From assembly GCA_017624715.1 (NCBI GenBank), contig JAGAMN010000036.1, positions 1 through 41,111 of the forward strand: a stretch of 41,111 nt of DNA, in the 5' to 3' direction. Below the pieces are notes generated by a model that searched no databases, had not been told where the DNA came from, and saw only the letters and a list, made by a program, of their open reading frames with translations. Both the position numbers and the translations under genes were made by a program. Positions 33,712 to 40,830 of this stretch are shown here, piece after piece. Within the stretch, counting starts at the first letter, position 1; every line of letters begins with the position of its first letter. The DNA is from Oscillospiraceae bacterium. Its GTDB lineage: Bacteria; Bacillota; Clostridia; Oscillospirales; Oscillospiraceae.

Positions 33712-33903
33712 ATCTAAAGTTCAAACTCCTTTTAAAGCTGATTAAAAGAAATATAAAATGGTAATAATTGGTAAAACGAGCATAAAAACTATACACAATC
33801 AACAAAATACATATCAACAAAAAGATGTTATTGTTAAAAGGTGACAAAATAAATCATACGATACGGTAAAAAAATAAAAACCCGCAAGGTTTTAGCATCA
33901 GAC

Positions 33904-33957
33904 AAAAAAAGCCGCACCCGACCGCTCTTTGCTTAGCAAAAAGTCGGAGAGTGCGCC
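33904..33957 (-). terminator. Leftward intrinsic terminator between regulator and sipW
   Basis: On the minus strand GCGCAC and CCGAC pair with GTCGG and GTGCGG around an inner TTTGC/GCAAA stem. The hairpin (33911-33957) is followed by T7 (33910-33904). A smaller AAAACC-TTGCG-GGTTTT hairpin with a U-run follows at about 33872-33892. It lies nearly 200 bases before the sipW ATG, so it either ends a short separate RNA or attenuates the sipW transcript. The remaining 33715-33870 stretch is very AT-rich with a possible TTGATA/TATAGT promoter on the minus strand. Confidence 0.8.
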
Positions 33958-33998
33958 ACAGATCGGAATATATGCGAGAAAAAGCGCGGTAAATCTCC

Positions 33999-34014
33999 TA
34001 CTTTTTCTAAAGTA
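33999..34014. promoter_or_regulatory. Candidate operator palindrome
   Basis: TACTTT, four bases, AAAGTA: a perfect 6-4-6 inverted repeat between the divergent XRE gene and the sipW operon. A second symmetric site, CCATA-N9-TATGG, lies at about 34031-34049 over the predicted leftward promoter. Either could bind the XRE protein. Confidence 0.45.
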
Positions 34015-34034
34015 TACCAAATTGGGATATCCAT

Positions 34035-34063
34035 AGAATAGCATTATGGAATAATAATGTCAA
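34035..34063 (-). promoter_or_regulatory. Leftward promoter upstream of the terminator
   Basis: On the minus strand TTGACA (34063-34058), a 17-base spacer, then TATTCT (34040-34035). RNA would start near 34028 and meet the terminator about 120 bases later. Confidence 0.55.
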
Positions 34064-34082
34064 GAGAAAAGAGGTGATTTTT

Positions 34083-34289
34083 GTGCGCCTTAAGGAAATC
34101 AGAAGAAAGCGGGGAATCTCGCAGGTCAAATTGGCGATGGAATTGAATACTACACAGAATACCATCAGCCGGTATGAGACCGGGGATCGGGAACCCGGCA
34201 TAGCGGAACTGATTAAAATAGCGGATTACTTTAATGTATCTGTAGACTATTTATTGGGGCGCACGGAGGATCCGACACTGCATAAGTAA
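34083..34289 (+). CDS. XRE-family HTH regulator, SinR-like position
   Basis: A 68-residue protein that is essentially one Cro/C1-type helix-turn-helix domain: M-R-L-K-E-I-R-R-K-R-G-I-S-Q, L-N-T-T-Q-N-T-I-S-R-Y-E-T-G-D-R-E-P and F-N-V-S-V-D-Y-L-L-G-R. GTG 34083 is chosen because GAGGTG (34071-34076) lies six bases before it; GTG 34074 overlaps that site. It is divergent from the sipW operon. In Bacillus, SinR, also XRE-type, represses tapA-sipW-tasA, so this is a natural candidate to control the operon. It lacks a SinR-like oligomerisation tail. Confidence 0.85.
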   Translation: MRLKEIRRKRGISQVKLAMELNTTQNTISRYETGDREPGIAELIKIADYFNVSVDYLLGRTEDPTLHK

Positions 34290-34342
34290 GACAAGGCATA
34301 TACAGCGAATATATAATACAGAACCGACCCATGGAAAGTCTG

Positions 34343-34371
34343 TTGCTTTCTGTCGACGCAGGTGGTATACT
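34343..34371 (+). promoter_or_regulatory. Promoter for the J-domain-like membrane protein
   Basis: TTGCTT (34343-34348), a 17-base spacer, then TATACT (34366-34371), about 33 bases before the ATG at 34404. Confidence 0.55.
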
Positions 34372-34403
34372 GATGACAGAAAAATAAGCACAGGAGTGTA
34401 ACT

Positions 34404-35657
34404 ATGACAAAGGATGAAGCAAGAAAGGTGCTGTGCCTGCCGGAGCGGTACACCCAGGAGGATCTGGAAAGGGCCTACATCGGCCAGCGGGATGCCTACT
34501 ATCCGCCTATGCATGAACTTTTCAGCAAGCACGACGAAGCCTACATCAAAGAGCAGATGCTGGAGCAAATGAGAGACAACAGCTACATTTACCCGGTGGA
34601 GGATATGGAAAAAGGCCCTAACGGCAGGGATAAGGCTCAGTATGCCTTCATACGCTTTGCGGATGTGTGCGATGCTTACCATATTCTGAAGGGCGACAAA
34701 GATTATGTTCCGTATCGGCTGGATGGCGATGATCCGGAGGGCTATTGGTCTGTGCTCCACGGCAAAGCCAATGCCGCCCTGCGCATGAAAGCGGCTGCTT
34801 TGTCCCGGCGTACCCTGTGGTTGCTGATTCCGCTACTGGTGGCTTGGATTGCAACCGTGGGAGTGCAAAGCCTGCTGCCGGGCATGATCGCCACCGCCGT
34901 ATTCATCGCTTTGCATTGGGGCATTCCGTTCTGGCTGACCCCCATGGATTTCCTGTTTTACATCCCCAAGGGCCTGTGGGAAGGCATGAAAGAGGGTGCA
35001 GATCACGGTCTGTGCATCACCAAGCTGTACAGCATCATTTTTTGCAGCTTGGGATTTGTGATCTGGTGGACCGTCAAATTTCTAATCCTGCCCTACAAGA
35101 TCCTGGAAGAGTGGGAACTGGAATTCCAGGACAGAAGGGACTATGTCCGGCGCTGTGAAAAGCTGGTGCCCCTGCATTATGCGCGGACAAAGGAGCAGGT
35201 GGCGGCCTTTGGCAAAGAATACATGGGCAACAAAGTTGAAAAGGCCCGTTCTGCTTACATGACCATCAGTAAATGGAATCCCCAGGCCCGGAGTGAGGCC
35301 CTGGAGGAAGTGGAGGCGCTGGTGAAGAAGCAGAATCCCCAGTATGGCTGCACAATCAGCCAAGCCAAGTCCGACACACGGGACCTGCGCTTCTTCGAAA
35401 ACTATCTCAAAGAGAAAGATGAACGGGCATACAAATTTGCCGAATGGGCTGCATACACTTCATACGACTACGGTAATGTATCGGTTCTTAAGTATGATGA
35501 GGACTTTGCCAACAGTATGCATGAGCGCCACGATGAGAAGGTGAAGCATAGCTACGACTATGTGGACCGGAAGAAGATGCACTACGTCCTGCAGGCAGAG
35601 ATCGCCCGGCAGCGCCAGCTGCTGGAATGCTGCGTGATGCTGCATGATATGATGTAA
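34404..35657 (+). CDS. J-domain-like membrane protein without HPD
   Basis: A 417-residue protein. The N-terminus M-T-K-D-E-A-R-K-V-L-C-L-P-E-R-Y-T-Q-E-D-L and the later A-F-I-R-F-A-D-V-C-D-A-Y-H-I-L resemble helices I-II and III of a DnaJ domain. The H-P-D loop that activates DnaK is absent, with Y-Y-P-P at that place. Two to three membrane segments follow (about 136-172 and 207-230), and a long charged helical C-terminal half is presumably cytosolic. Function is unknown; it could be a degenerate co-chaperone or scaffold. Own promoter and terminator. Confidence 0.72.
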   Translation: MTKDEARKVLCLPERYTQEDLERAYIGQRDAYYPPMHELFSKHDEAYIKEQMLEQMRDNSYIYPVEDMEKGPNGRDKAQYAFIRFADVCDAYHILKGDKDYVPYRLDGDDPEGYWSVLHGKANAALRMKAAALSRRTLWLLIPLLVAWIATVGVQSLLPGMIATAVFIALHWGIPFWLTPMDFLFYIPKGLWEGMKEGADHGLCITKLYSIIFCSLGFVIWWTVKFLILPYKILEEWELEFQDRRDYVRRCEKLVPLHYARTKEQVAAFGKEYMGNKVEKARSAYMTISKWNPQARSEALEEVEALVKKQNPQYGCTISQAKSDTRDLRFFENYLKEKDERAYKFAEWAAYTSYDYGNVSVLKYDEDFANSMHERHDEKVKHSYDYVDRKKMHYVLQAEIARQRQLLECCVMLHDMM

Positions 35658-35666
35658 CGATAAACA

Positions 35667-35688
35667 CCCCTCGGAGCAATCCGAGGGG
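35667..35688 (+). terminator. Terminator of the J-domain-like gene
   Basis: CCCCTCGGA-GCAA-TCCGAGGGG followed by AATTTCTT, ten bases after the stop codon. Confidence 0.8.
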
Positions 35689-35803
35689 AATTTCTTGTAA
35701 AAAGGGTGGGCCCACTGATAAGAAAAAGATTATTTTTTGATAATTGCTTGATATTATTTGATATTTGTGATATGGTGTGCATATTAAAAAAGGAGGCCTT
35801 CGA

Positions 35804-36481
35804 ATGAATATTAAAGGATTTAAAGTCAATTTTCTGGGCGACAGTATCACCGAAGGTGTGGGCGTTACTGATATCGCAAATTGCCGTTACGATAACCGTC
35901 TGAAAGAGCTGTGTCAGCTGTCTGCGGTCAACAACTACGGCATCAGCGGCACTCGCCTGGCCCACCAGATCCATGCCAGCGAAAAGCCCCGGTTCGATCT
36001 TTGCTTCTGCGGCCGTGTTTACAATATGGATACCACCGCCGATATGGTGGTGGTTTACGGCGGCGTTAATGACTATATCCACGGCGATGCTCCCTTTGGC
36101 GAGATAGGTGATACCACCCCCGCAACCTTCTGCGGAGCGGTGTATTTTCTGATGAATTTCCTTCGGGAAACCTATGGGGATAAGCCTGTGATCTTCATGA
36201 CCCCTGCCCGGATGTTCCTGCGCCATGAGGTGGACGATCTGCAGCCCTCCGTACATCCCCGGAAAATGGCAGTTGGCAAAGTGCTGCTGGACTATGTGGA
36301 TGTGATCGTGGAAACGGCGAAGAAATTTGATATTTCGGTGCTGGATCTATATCATACTTTGGGCCTTGACCCCCACGAGGAAAAATGCTTCGAAACCTAC
36401 ACCGTGGACGGCCTGCACTTCAATGATGCGGGTCATGCTGTTCTTGCTCAGCGGCTGAAGGAATTTATCGAGGCTCTGTAA
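35804..36481 (+). CDS. SGNH/GDSL-type hydrolase
   Basis: A 225-residue esterase-fold protein without a signal peptide. Block I is F-L-G-D-S-I-T-E-G with the nucleophilic Ser, block II has Y-G-I-S-G-T-R, block III is V-Y-G-G-V-N-D-Y-I-H-G, and block V is D-G-L-H-F-N-D-A-G-H with the Asp-His pair. The family deacylates sugars, lipids or acylated peptidoglycan precursors; the substrate here is unknown. ATG 35804 follows AGGAGG (35791-35796); a longer in-frame start at 35777 precedes that site. The gene stands alone with a perfect terminator. Confidence 0.9.
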   Translation: MNIKGFKVNFLGDSITEGVGVTDIANCRYDNRLKELCQLSAVNNYGISGTRLAHQIHASEKPRFDLCFCGRVYNMDTTADMVVVYGGVNDYIHGDAPFGEIGDTTPATFCGAVYFLMNFLRETYGDKPVIFMTPARMFLRHEVDDLQPSVHPRKMAVGKVLLDYVDVIVETAKKFDISVLDLYHTLGLDPHEEKCFETYTVDGLHFNDAGHAVLAQRLKEFIEAL

Positions 36482-36493
36482 TTGAAAAGCATA

Positions 36494-36523
36494 AAAATCG
36501 CCGCTCGGCTGAGCGGCGATTTT
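36494..36523. terminator. Convergent terminator
   Basis: AAAATCGCCGCTC-GGCT-GAGCGGCGATTTT is a perfect 13-bp stem with A and T flanks. It serves the SGNH gene and the convergent lipoprotein gene. Confidence 0.9.
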
Positions 36524-36533
36524 GTTGCATTTA

Positions 36534-37031
36534 TTAGGGTAGGCTGGCACCATTGATAATCTCCTGATAGCAGGCAGGTGCTTCGCTTCCGTTAATGTAG
36601 TAGATCGTACCGGCGAAGTCAACGGTGTCCATACCGGTTCTGAAGACGGCACCGTAGCCATACTCGATTTCCACGTACACCGTATTGGTGCCGGGAGGCA
36701 GAATTTCGGGGGCTGCACCGCCCATGGTGAAAGTGGCCAGCCAGTCGATAATCTCCTGCATATGCTCGGCGGGAACGTCGCTGCCGGTGCCTTGACCGTA
36801 GTAGAGGTAGAAGGTGATGCGGACAACGTTGTCCAGATTGAATATACCGCCGCCCGGTTGCGGACCGAAGGTCTCCTGAGGCAGGGTGGTGGGAGGCGTG
36901 TCGATTGTGGGGTCGGTTACAATGGTAGGAGTGGTAGCTCCCGGCAGTGCAATTCCTGGGTCAGGACGGCAACCGGTGGCACATGAGAGCAACAATATCG
37001 CGGCCAGCATGGTGGCAAAAAGCTGTTTTAT
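36534..37031 (-). CDS. Lipoprotein of unknown function, possible AUA start
   Basis: About 165 residues. The signal is K-Q-L-F-A-T-M-L-A-A-I-L-L-L-S-C-A-T-G-C, a lipobox with Cys as the lipidated residue. A Thr/Pro-rich linker follows (T-T-P-T-I-V-T-D-P-T), then a beta-rich domain of about 105 residues with I-T-F-Y-L-Y-Y-G-Q and Y-V-E-I-E-Y-G-Y-G. AGGAGG (minus strand, 37044-37039) is seven bases before an ATA codon at 37031-37029 that gives a textbook signal peptide. The nearest in-frame ATGs are at 37073, which places the ribosome site inside the gene, and 37010, which removes the basic N-terminus. The domain family is not recognised. Confidence 0.75.
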   Translation of the reverse strand: MKQLFATMLAAILLLSCATGCRPDPGIALPGATTPTIVTDPTIDTPPTTLPQETFGPQPGGGIFNLDNVVRITFYLYYGQGTGSDVPAEHMQEIIDWLATFTMGGAAPEILPPGTNTVYVEIEYGYGAVFRTGMDTVDFAGTIYYINGSEAPACYQEIINGASLP

Positions 37032-37119
37032 AGTTGTACCTCCTAATTTGATGTATCTACTTATATAATACATTAATAGTTGCTTGCTGTAAAGAGTTGT
37101 TTATGAAGATAATGTCCTT

Positions 37120-37187
37120 GTAGGGACCGGCCTCCTCGACGGTCCTTTTCGCAACATTTCCGGACCGTCCGGGAGGCCGGTTCCTAC
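37120..37187. repeat. GTAGGGAC inverted-repeat element, copy 2
   Basis: GTAGGGACCGGCCTCC ... GACGGTCC and GGACCGTC ... GGCCGGTTCCTAC form a near-perfect 26-bp inverted repeat around a 16-base loop. Same family as 1930-1996, about 35 kb away. Confidence 0.8.
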
Positions 37188-37191
37188 AAAA

Positions 37192-37281
37192 AATCCCCAC
37201 CGATAGCTCGGCGGGGATTCGTTATTGGGAAATATTAGCCCTTGATGGCAGCCTGTGGTGCGGTACGCAAAAGGGGGAAAT
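37192..37281 (-). repeat. Gene-end module A (coding tail plus hairpin)
   Basis: On the minus strand this reads N-F-P-L-L-R-T-A-P-Q-A-A-I-K-G then TAA (37237-37235), followed by the hairpin AATCCCCACCGA-TAGC-TCGGCGGGGATT (37219-37192). No start codon precedes the tail, and the CPBP gene ends just upstream at 37329 in a different context. Same tail as at 38134-38187 and 38929-38977. Confidence 0.65.
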
Positions 37282-37328
37282 TAGAAGAATATCCAATCCT
37301 GCGAGCAATTATCTTTCTTCATTTCCGA

Positions 37329-38024
37329 TTATTCTATAATCTTTTTATTTATATAAATCGCATAAACAAGAGGAATAGTTGTCAAAAACACAGGCGCTAT
37401 GTATAAGGACAAGTTGTTTTCAACGTTAAAAACAGAAAGTGAATTTACCAAACAATGCGTTATAATACAGGGAACAAGTGATTTGCTTTTGTGAAATATA
37501 ATAACAAACAAATAACCTATTGCGGTAGCGTAGCAAATTTGCATCAGGGTGGGAATCAACGCTGCTCCGTTGAACAGATTCACTATATGACCTATTCCAA
37601 AAGTCAAGGCGCTTACAATTATGGCACTTTTAACATCATTCTTTGCCATCATTCTGAATAAAAAGCCTCTGAAAATCAGTTCTTCAATAAATCCAATATT
37701 TATCATAGTTAGAATATGGAATATGATCTCGCTTGCTGAATGGTTTATGTTGAAACCGCTCCACAGATTAACTGATATAATCACAGCCAAGGGAATAAAG
37801 TATAAATACTTTTTCGGATTTCGGACTTTTGTAAATCCATAATAGGCGGACTTTTTGAGCGACAACACAATTCCGACTAAACATACAGATAATATTGTGT
37901 TAACAATAAAACTGACACTGCTCGTAGATCCATAATTCTGAACACAGACGGAATTAACTACTATGTATATAATGATAAGCAGCATACAAAACAAGGTTTC
38001 GTGCTTTTCAAATACCTTATTCAT
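37329..38024 (-). CDS. CPBP family intramembrane protease
   Basis: A 231-residue polytopic membrane protein with about seven hydrophobic segments. The CPBP/CAAX-protease motifs are E114-E115-L-I-F-R119-G (motif 1), F-G-I-G-H146 (motif 2) and I-I-T-H190-C-L-V-N194 (motif 3). Such proteins include prenyl-protein proteases and bacteriocin-immunity proteins; the partner is unknown. The base composition is AT-rich (about one third GC), much lower than the core genes of the window, which supports recent acquisition. Confidence 0.88.
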   Translation of the reverse strand: MNKVFEKHETLFCMLLIIIYIVVNSVCVQNYGSTSSVSFIVNTILSVCLVGIVLSLKKSAYYGFTKVRNPKKYLYFIPLAVIISVNLWSGFNINHSASEIIFHILTMINIGFIEELIFRGFLFRMMAKNDVKSAIIVSALTFGIGHIVNLFNGAALIPTLMQICYATAIGYLFVIIFHKSKSLVPCIITHCLVNSLSVFNVENNLSLYIAPVFLTTIPLVYAIYINKKIIE

Positions 38025-38082
38025 AAAATCACCCCTTTAAATTATTATAGCAAAAACCAAATTTCTTTGCAATAGATAGAAA

Positions 38083-38187
38083 ATCTCCCTGCCGAACACT
38101 CGGCAGGGAGATAGTTTTGCTTTGTAAATCTAATTACTTAGATTCTTTGATAGCAGCCTGTGGTGCTATATGCAAAAGAGGGAAATC
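38083..38187 (-). repeat. Gene-end module B (coding tail plus hairpin)
   Basis: Minus-strand reading D-F-P-L-L-H-I-A-P-Q-A-A-I-K-E-S-K then TAA (38136-38134), followed by a perfect 13-bp hairpin ATCTCCCTGCCGA / TCGGCAGGGAGAT (38112-38083). It begins within the stop codon of the 80-residue SHOCT gene. Relative to module A, codon differences in the shared A-P-Q-A-A-I-K part are all in third positions. Confidence 0.65.
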
Positions 38188-38428
38188 ACAGATTTTTAAG
38201 TAATTCAGCCTTCTGTTTTTTGTATTCTTCCTCTGTAATTTTTCCGTCTGCCAAAGCGGTGTTTAGCATAGTGATTTTATCTTCGATAGAAAGTGGTCTA
38301 TTCTTCTTTTTCTTAACCAATGTTCGGATTATTAAGGTTGCCAATATAACCAATGCAAGTATTTCAACTATTACCACTAAATTCACCCCACCAAGCATGA
38401 TTCGTATTCCCGTAAAATACTCAATCAT
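38186..38428 (-). CDS. SHOCT-domain small membrane protein
   Basis: An 80-residue protein with one membrane helix (about 14-36), a K-K-K-K-N-R stop-transfer patch, and a C-terminal SHOCT motif: L-N-T-A-L-A-D-G-K-I-T-E-E-E-Y-K-K-Q-K-A-E-L-L. SHOCT segments are short helical hairpins found at protein ends, often in mobile regions, with no assigned activity. Its start overlaps the previous gene by eight bases. Its stop codon TGA abuts gene-end module B. Confidence 0.82.
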   Translation of the reverse strand: MIEYFTGIRIMLGGVNLVVIVEILALVILATLIIRTLVKKKKNRPLSIEDKITMLNTALADGKITEEEYKKQKAELLKNL

Positions 38429-38837
38429 TTACATTGCTCCCATCTGTAATTGCAGCAATAAACTCTGCTTCTGTGATAAGACCTTTTGCTCGCAGAGATT
38501 CCAGCTTGTCGATTTTCTTCTGTTCTGCTTGTGATTGCACAGAAGATTTTATGCCGCCAGTCGAAGTATTACTATCAATATTACACGCACGATGTACAAG
38601 TTCTCCTAATGCATATAGTGGCCAAGCACTTATCCATACAGCAACTGGCACTATAGCGGCGACCACAATTATTATTAAATATCCTTCAGGAGGAGCTCCC
38701 TCTGACAATAGCACAATGAACGCAATAGGACAGGCAACCCAAACCAACAAAATCGTTATCCAGCAACACCACTTTACAAAATTTTTTATTTTCTGCCCGA
38801 TGTTATCAAAATTGAATATTTCTTTAATTTTTTGCAT
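38421..38837 (-). CDS. Two-TM protein with C-terminal SHOCT motif
   Basis: A 138-residue protein. An amphipathic N-terminus (M-Q-K-I-K-E-I-F-N-F-D-N-I-G-Q) is followed by two membrane segments (about 25-45 and 53-76), a polar linker, and K-L-E-S-L-R-A-K-G-L-I-T-E-A-E-F-I-A-A-I, a SHOCT-type helical hairpin. It overlaps the 80-residue SHOCT gene, so the two are probably cotranslated and may interact. It lies just downstream of the recombinase with AT-rich composition. Function is unknown. Confidence 0.78.
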   Translation of the reverse strand: MQKIKEIFNFDNIGQKIKNFVKWCCWITILLVWVACPIAFIVLLSEGAPPEGYLIIIVVAAIVPVAVWISAWPLYALGELVHRACNIDSNTSTGGIKSSVQSQAEQKKIDKLESLRAKGLITEAEFIAAITDGSNVND

Positions 38838-38854
38838 TATTACACCTCCGTTTT

Positions 38855-40648
38855 CTATATTATAGCTATCTCAATCTCAAATTGCAACAAAAATGCCGAC
38901 CCGAAGGTCGGCATTTTATTGTTAGAAATTAGCCCTTGATGGCAGCCTGTGGGGCTACTATGTATGGCAGGGGAATTTGCCCCTGCCACCACGATTTTTG
39001 TGGTAGTTTTCCGTTTCCCTTCGGTTTTGCAGCGGAGCGGATCCTCCGGGTCGCCATCGAAGCGTAAATACCAATCGAAGCTGTCTTGGTGTACAACAAT
39101 CTTGGCGACGAAGGCTTCAATCACCGATTCCGGCACGTCCTGACCCTCGTCGGGATGGGTGTATTGCTCCAAGGCATATTGCAGGACGGTCAGTTTCTCT
39201 CTGTAGTCCACCACTTTCTTGGGTTTGCTGACAGCGGTCAGTTTTTCAATCTCCTCCTGTAACTGGTGAATTCTGGGTTCCAGTTCGGCGCATTTGCTGC
39301 GGAACAGTTCTCTGCTGATATCACCTTCTGCTCGCATTTCCACATAGCTATCCAGCTTTTTGCTTAAGTGTGCCAGCTCCGTCCTCTTTGCTTCGATCAA
39401 GGCATCGTTGTTGCTGGATTCTTCCGTGTCATCGATGTGCGCCTCTAAAATGGAATTGGCCAAAGCCAGCACCTTATCTTTATCGGACAGATATTTTCGA
39501 AAGATCAGGTTTGCCGTCATCTGCAGTCTCCATTCCGGGATCATGGGGGAGCGGCAGATGCCGGCCAGAGGCAGGCCTTTCCTTTTGCGGCTTTCATAAG
39601 AGCCGGTCTCAACGGAACTGTAGCACTGGTAAGCATTGCCGTTGTAGCGGTCTGTGCGCTCCCACCGGCGCATATTAAAGGTGCGCCCGCATTCGCAGAT
39701 TAGCAGTTTGCCCCAAATGGTGGTACGAGGTTTCTTGCCTTTCTGATTTCCCCGATTCAGGTATGGCATTTTCCTGGTTTTCGATTCCATGATTCTTTGT
39801 ACCCTTTCATATTCTTCTACGGTGACGATAGGCTCGTGGGTTCCCTGCACTTGAGTGAGTTCAATCTCACCGTGGTTTTTGACTTTCTTTTGCTTCAGAT
39901 AATCCGGGACATATTCCTTGTGATAGGTGATGATGCCACAGTAGAAGGAGTTTTTCAGCACGTGGGAAATAACGGTGGGATACCATTGCGATTTACCCAT
40001 AGCGGTTTTGATACCTCGTATCTCCAGCTCGTCCTTGATCTTTATCAAACCCCAGCCACCCAGGTACAGATCGAAGATCAGCCGGACGGTCTGCGCCTGC
40101 TCTGGATTGATGACCATTTCCTTGCCTACACGGTCGTAGCCAAGGATGTTGCCTGTGCCGTAGATCACACCGTTATTCATAGAGGTCTGCTGACCGCTCT
40201 TGACACGGATCGAAGTCTTGCGGCTTTCGTCCTGAGCCAGGGTGGCCATAATGGTGAGCCGAAGTTCACCATCACCGTCAAAGGTCTTGATACCGTCGTT
40301 GATGAAGTATACCTCAACCCGATGCTCTTTCAGCATACGGGTATACTGCAGGGTATCCACCGTATTTCTGGCGAAACGGGAAACCTCACGGGTGAGGATC
40401 ATATCAAACTTGTGCTTTTTGGCATCGTCGATCATCCGCATAAATTCCGGTCGCTTTTCTGCAGAGGTGCCGGTAATGCCTTCGTCGATATACTGCTCCA
40501 CCAGCGTCCATTCCGGATGCAAATCCAGCAGTGGTTTGTACCAATCAATCTGGTTCTCCAGCGCAGAAAGCTGGGCATCGTGATCTGTGGATACACGGGC
40601 ATAGATCACGACCCGTCGTTTTAAATGCTCTCTTTCATATGGCATCAT
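38855..40648 (-). CDS. Large serine recombinase, 3' end probably frameshifted
   Basis: A 597-residue site-specific recombinase. The resolvase domain has V-V-I-Y-A-R-V-S20-T-D with the catalytic serine, R-E-V-S-R-F-A-R-N and E-S-R-K-T-S. A recombinase domain follows with N-I-L-G-Y-D-R and A-M-G-K-S-Q-W-Y, a zinc ribbon (C-E-C-G-R-T-F ... C-R-S-P) near 320-370, and a long coiled coil around 425-480. The last ~25 codons read through a hairpin terminator (38889-38917). In the other frame the same DNA reads P-Q-A-A-I-K-G-stop at 38929, the tail found at two nearby sites. A frameshift near 38975-39000 is therefore likely; the catalytic part is intact. It starts within the stop of the small gene upstream. 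Confidence 0.9.
   Translation of the reverse strand: MMPYEREHLKRRVVIYARVSTDHDAQLSALENQIDWYKPLLDLHPEWTLVEQYIDEGITGTSAEKRPEFMRMIDDAKKHKFDMILTREVSRFARNTVDTLQYTRMLKEHRVEVYFINDGIKTFDGDGELRLTIMATLAQDESRKTSIRVKSGQQTSMNNGVIYGTGNILGYDRVGKEMVINPEQAQTVRLIFDLYLGGWGLIKIKDELEIRGIKTAMGKSQWYPTVISHVLKNSFYCGIITYHKEYVPDYLKQKKVKNHGEIELTQVQGTHEPIVTVEEYERVQRIMESKTRKMPYLNRGNQKGKKPRTTIWGKLLICECGRTFNMRRWERTDRYNGNAYQCYSSVETGSYESRKRKGLPLAGICRSPMIPEWRLQMTANLIFRKYLSDKDKVLALANSILEAHIDDTEESSNNDALIEAKRTELAHLSKKLDSYVEMRAEGDISRELFRSKCAELEPRIHQLQEEIEKLTAVSKPKKVVDYREKLTVLQYALEQYTHPDEGQDVPESVIEAFVAKIVVHQDSFDWYLRFDGDPEDPLRCKTEGKRKTTTKIVVAGANSPAIHSSPTGCHQGLISNNKMPTFGSAFLLQFEIEIAII
38889..38977 (-). repeat. Gene-end module C inside the recombinase 3' end
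   Basis: Minus-strand reading I-P-L-P-Y-I-V-A-P-Q-A-A-I-K-G then TAA (38931-38929), then the hairpin AAAATGCCGACC-TTCG-GGTCGGCATTTTT. An adjacent 8-bp inverted repeat, GGCAGGGG and CCCCTGCC, lies at about 38967-38988. Third copy of the tail seen in modules A and B. Confidence 0.65.
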
Positions 40649-40830
40649 ATGGATGTCTCCTTTTCGGTGGGAGTTATAAATTTGGACAGATCTACCACAT
40701 CTGCGTATTCGATTAGAATGTTGCGGTACATAAATGCGGGGATCTGCCTATCCTTATAAAGCTGCTCGATTAGCTTCAGGGCAGCAAAGTAATGGGCGGG
40801 GGAGTAGGTGTCGGCTTCGCTGGTTTTCAT
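40645..40830 (-). CDS. Small helical protein upstream of the recombinase
   Basis: A 61-residue soluble protein, M-K-T-S-E-A-D-T-Y-S at the start. The helical pair L-K-L-I-E-Q-L-Y-K-D-R-Q-I-P-A-F-M-Y-R-N-I-L resembles SHOCT-type hairpins. Its ATG overlaps the stop of the 52-residue gene upstream (ATGA), and its own stop overlaps the recombinase ATG in the same way, so the three form a tightly coupled unit. Comparable small genes often precede recombinases in Clostridial mobile elements. Function is unknown. Confidence 0.75.
   Translation of the reverse strand: MKTSEADTYSPAHYFAALKLIEQLYKDRQIPAFMYRNILIEYADVVDLSKFITPTEKETSI

Noticed and set aside
37192-38977. attL/attR of a simple integrated element defined by the three tail repeats
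   Set aside because: Three copies with third-codon-position differences look like diverged coding ends rather than identical short crossover sites. A simple att pair cannot be claimed.
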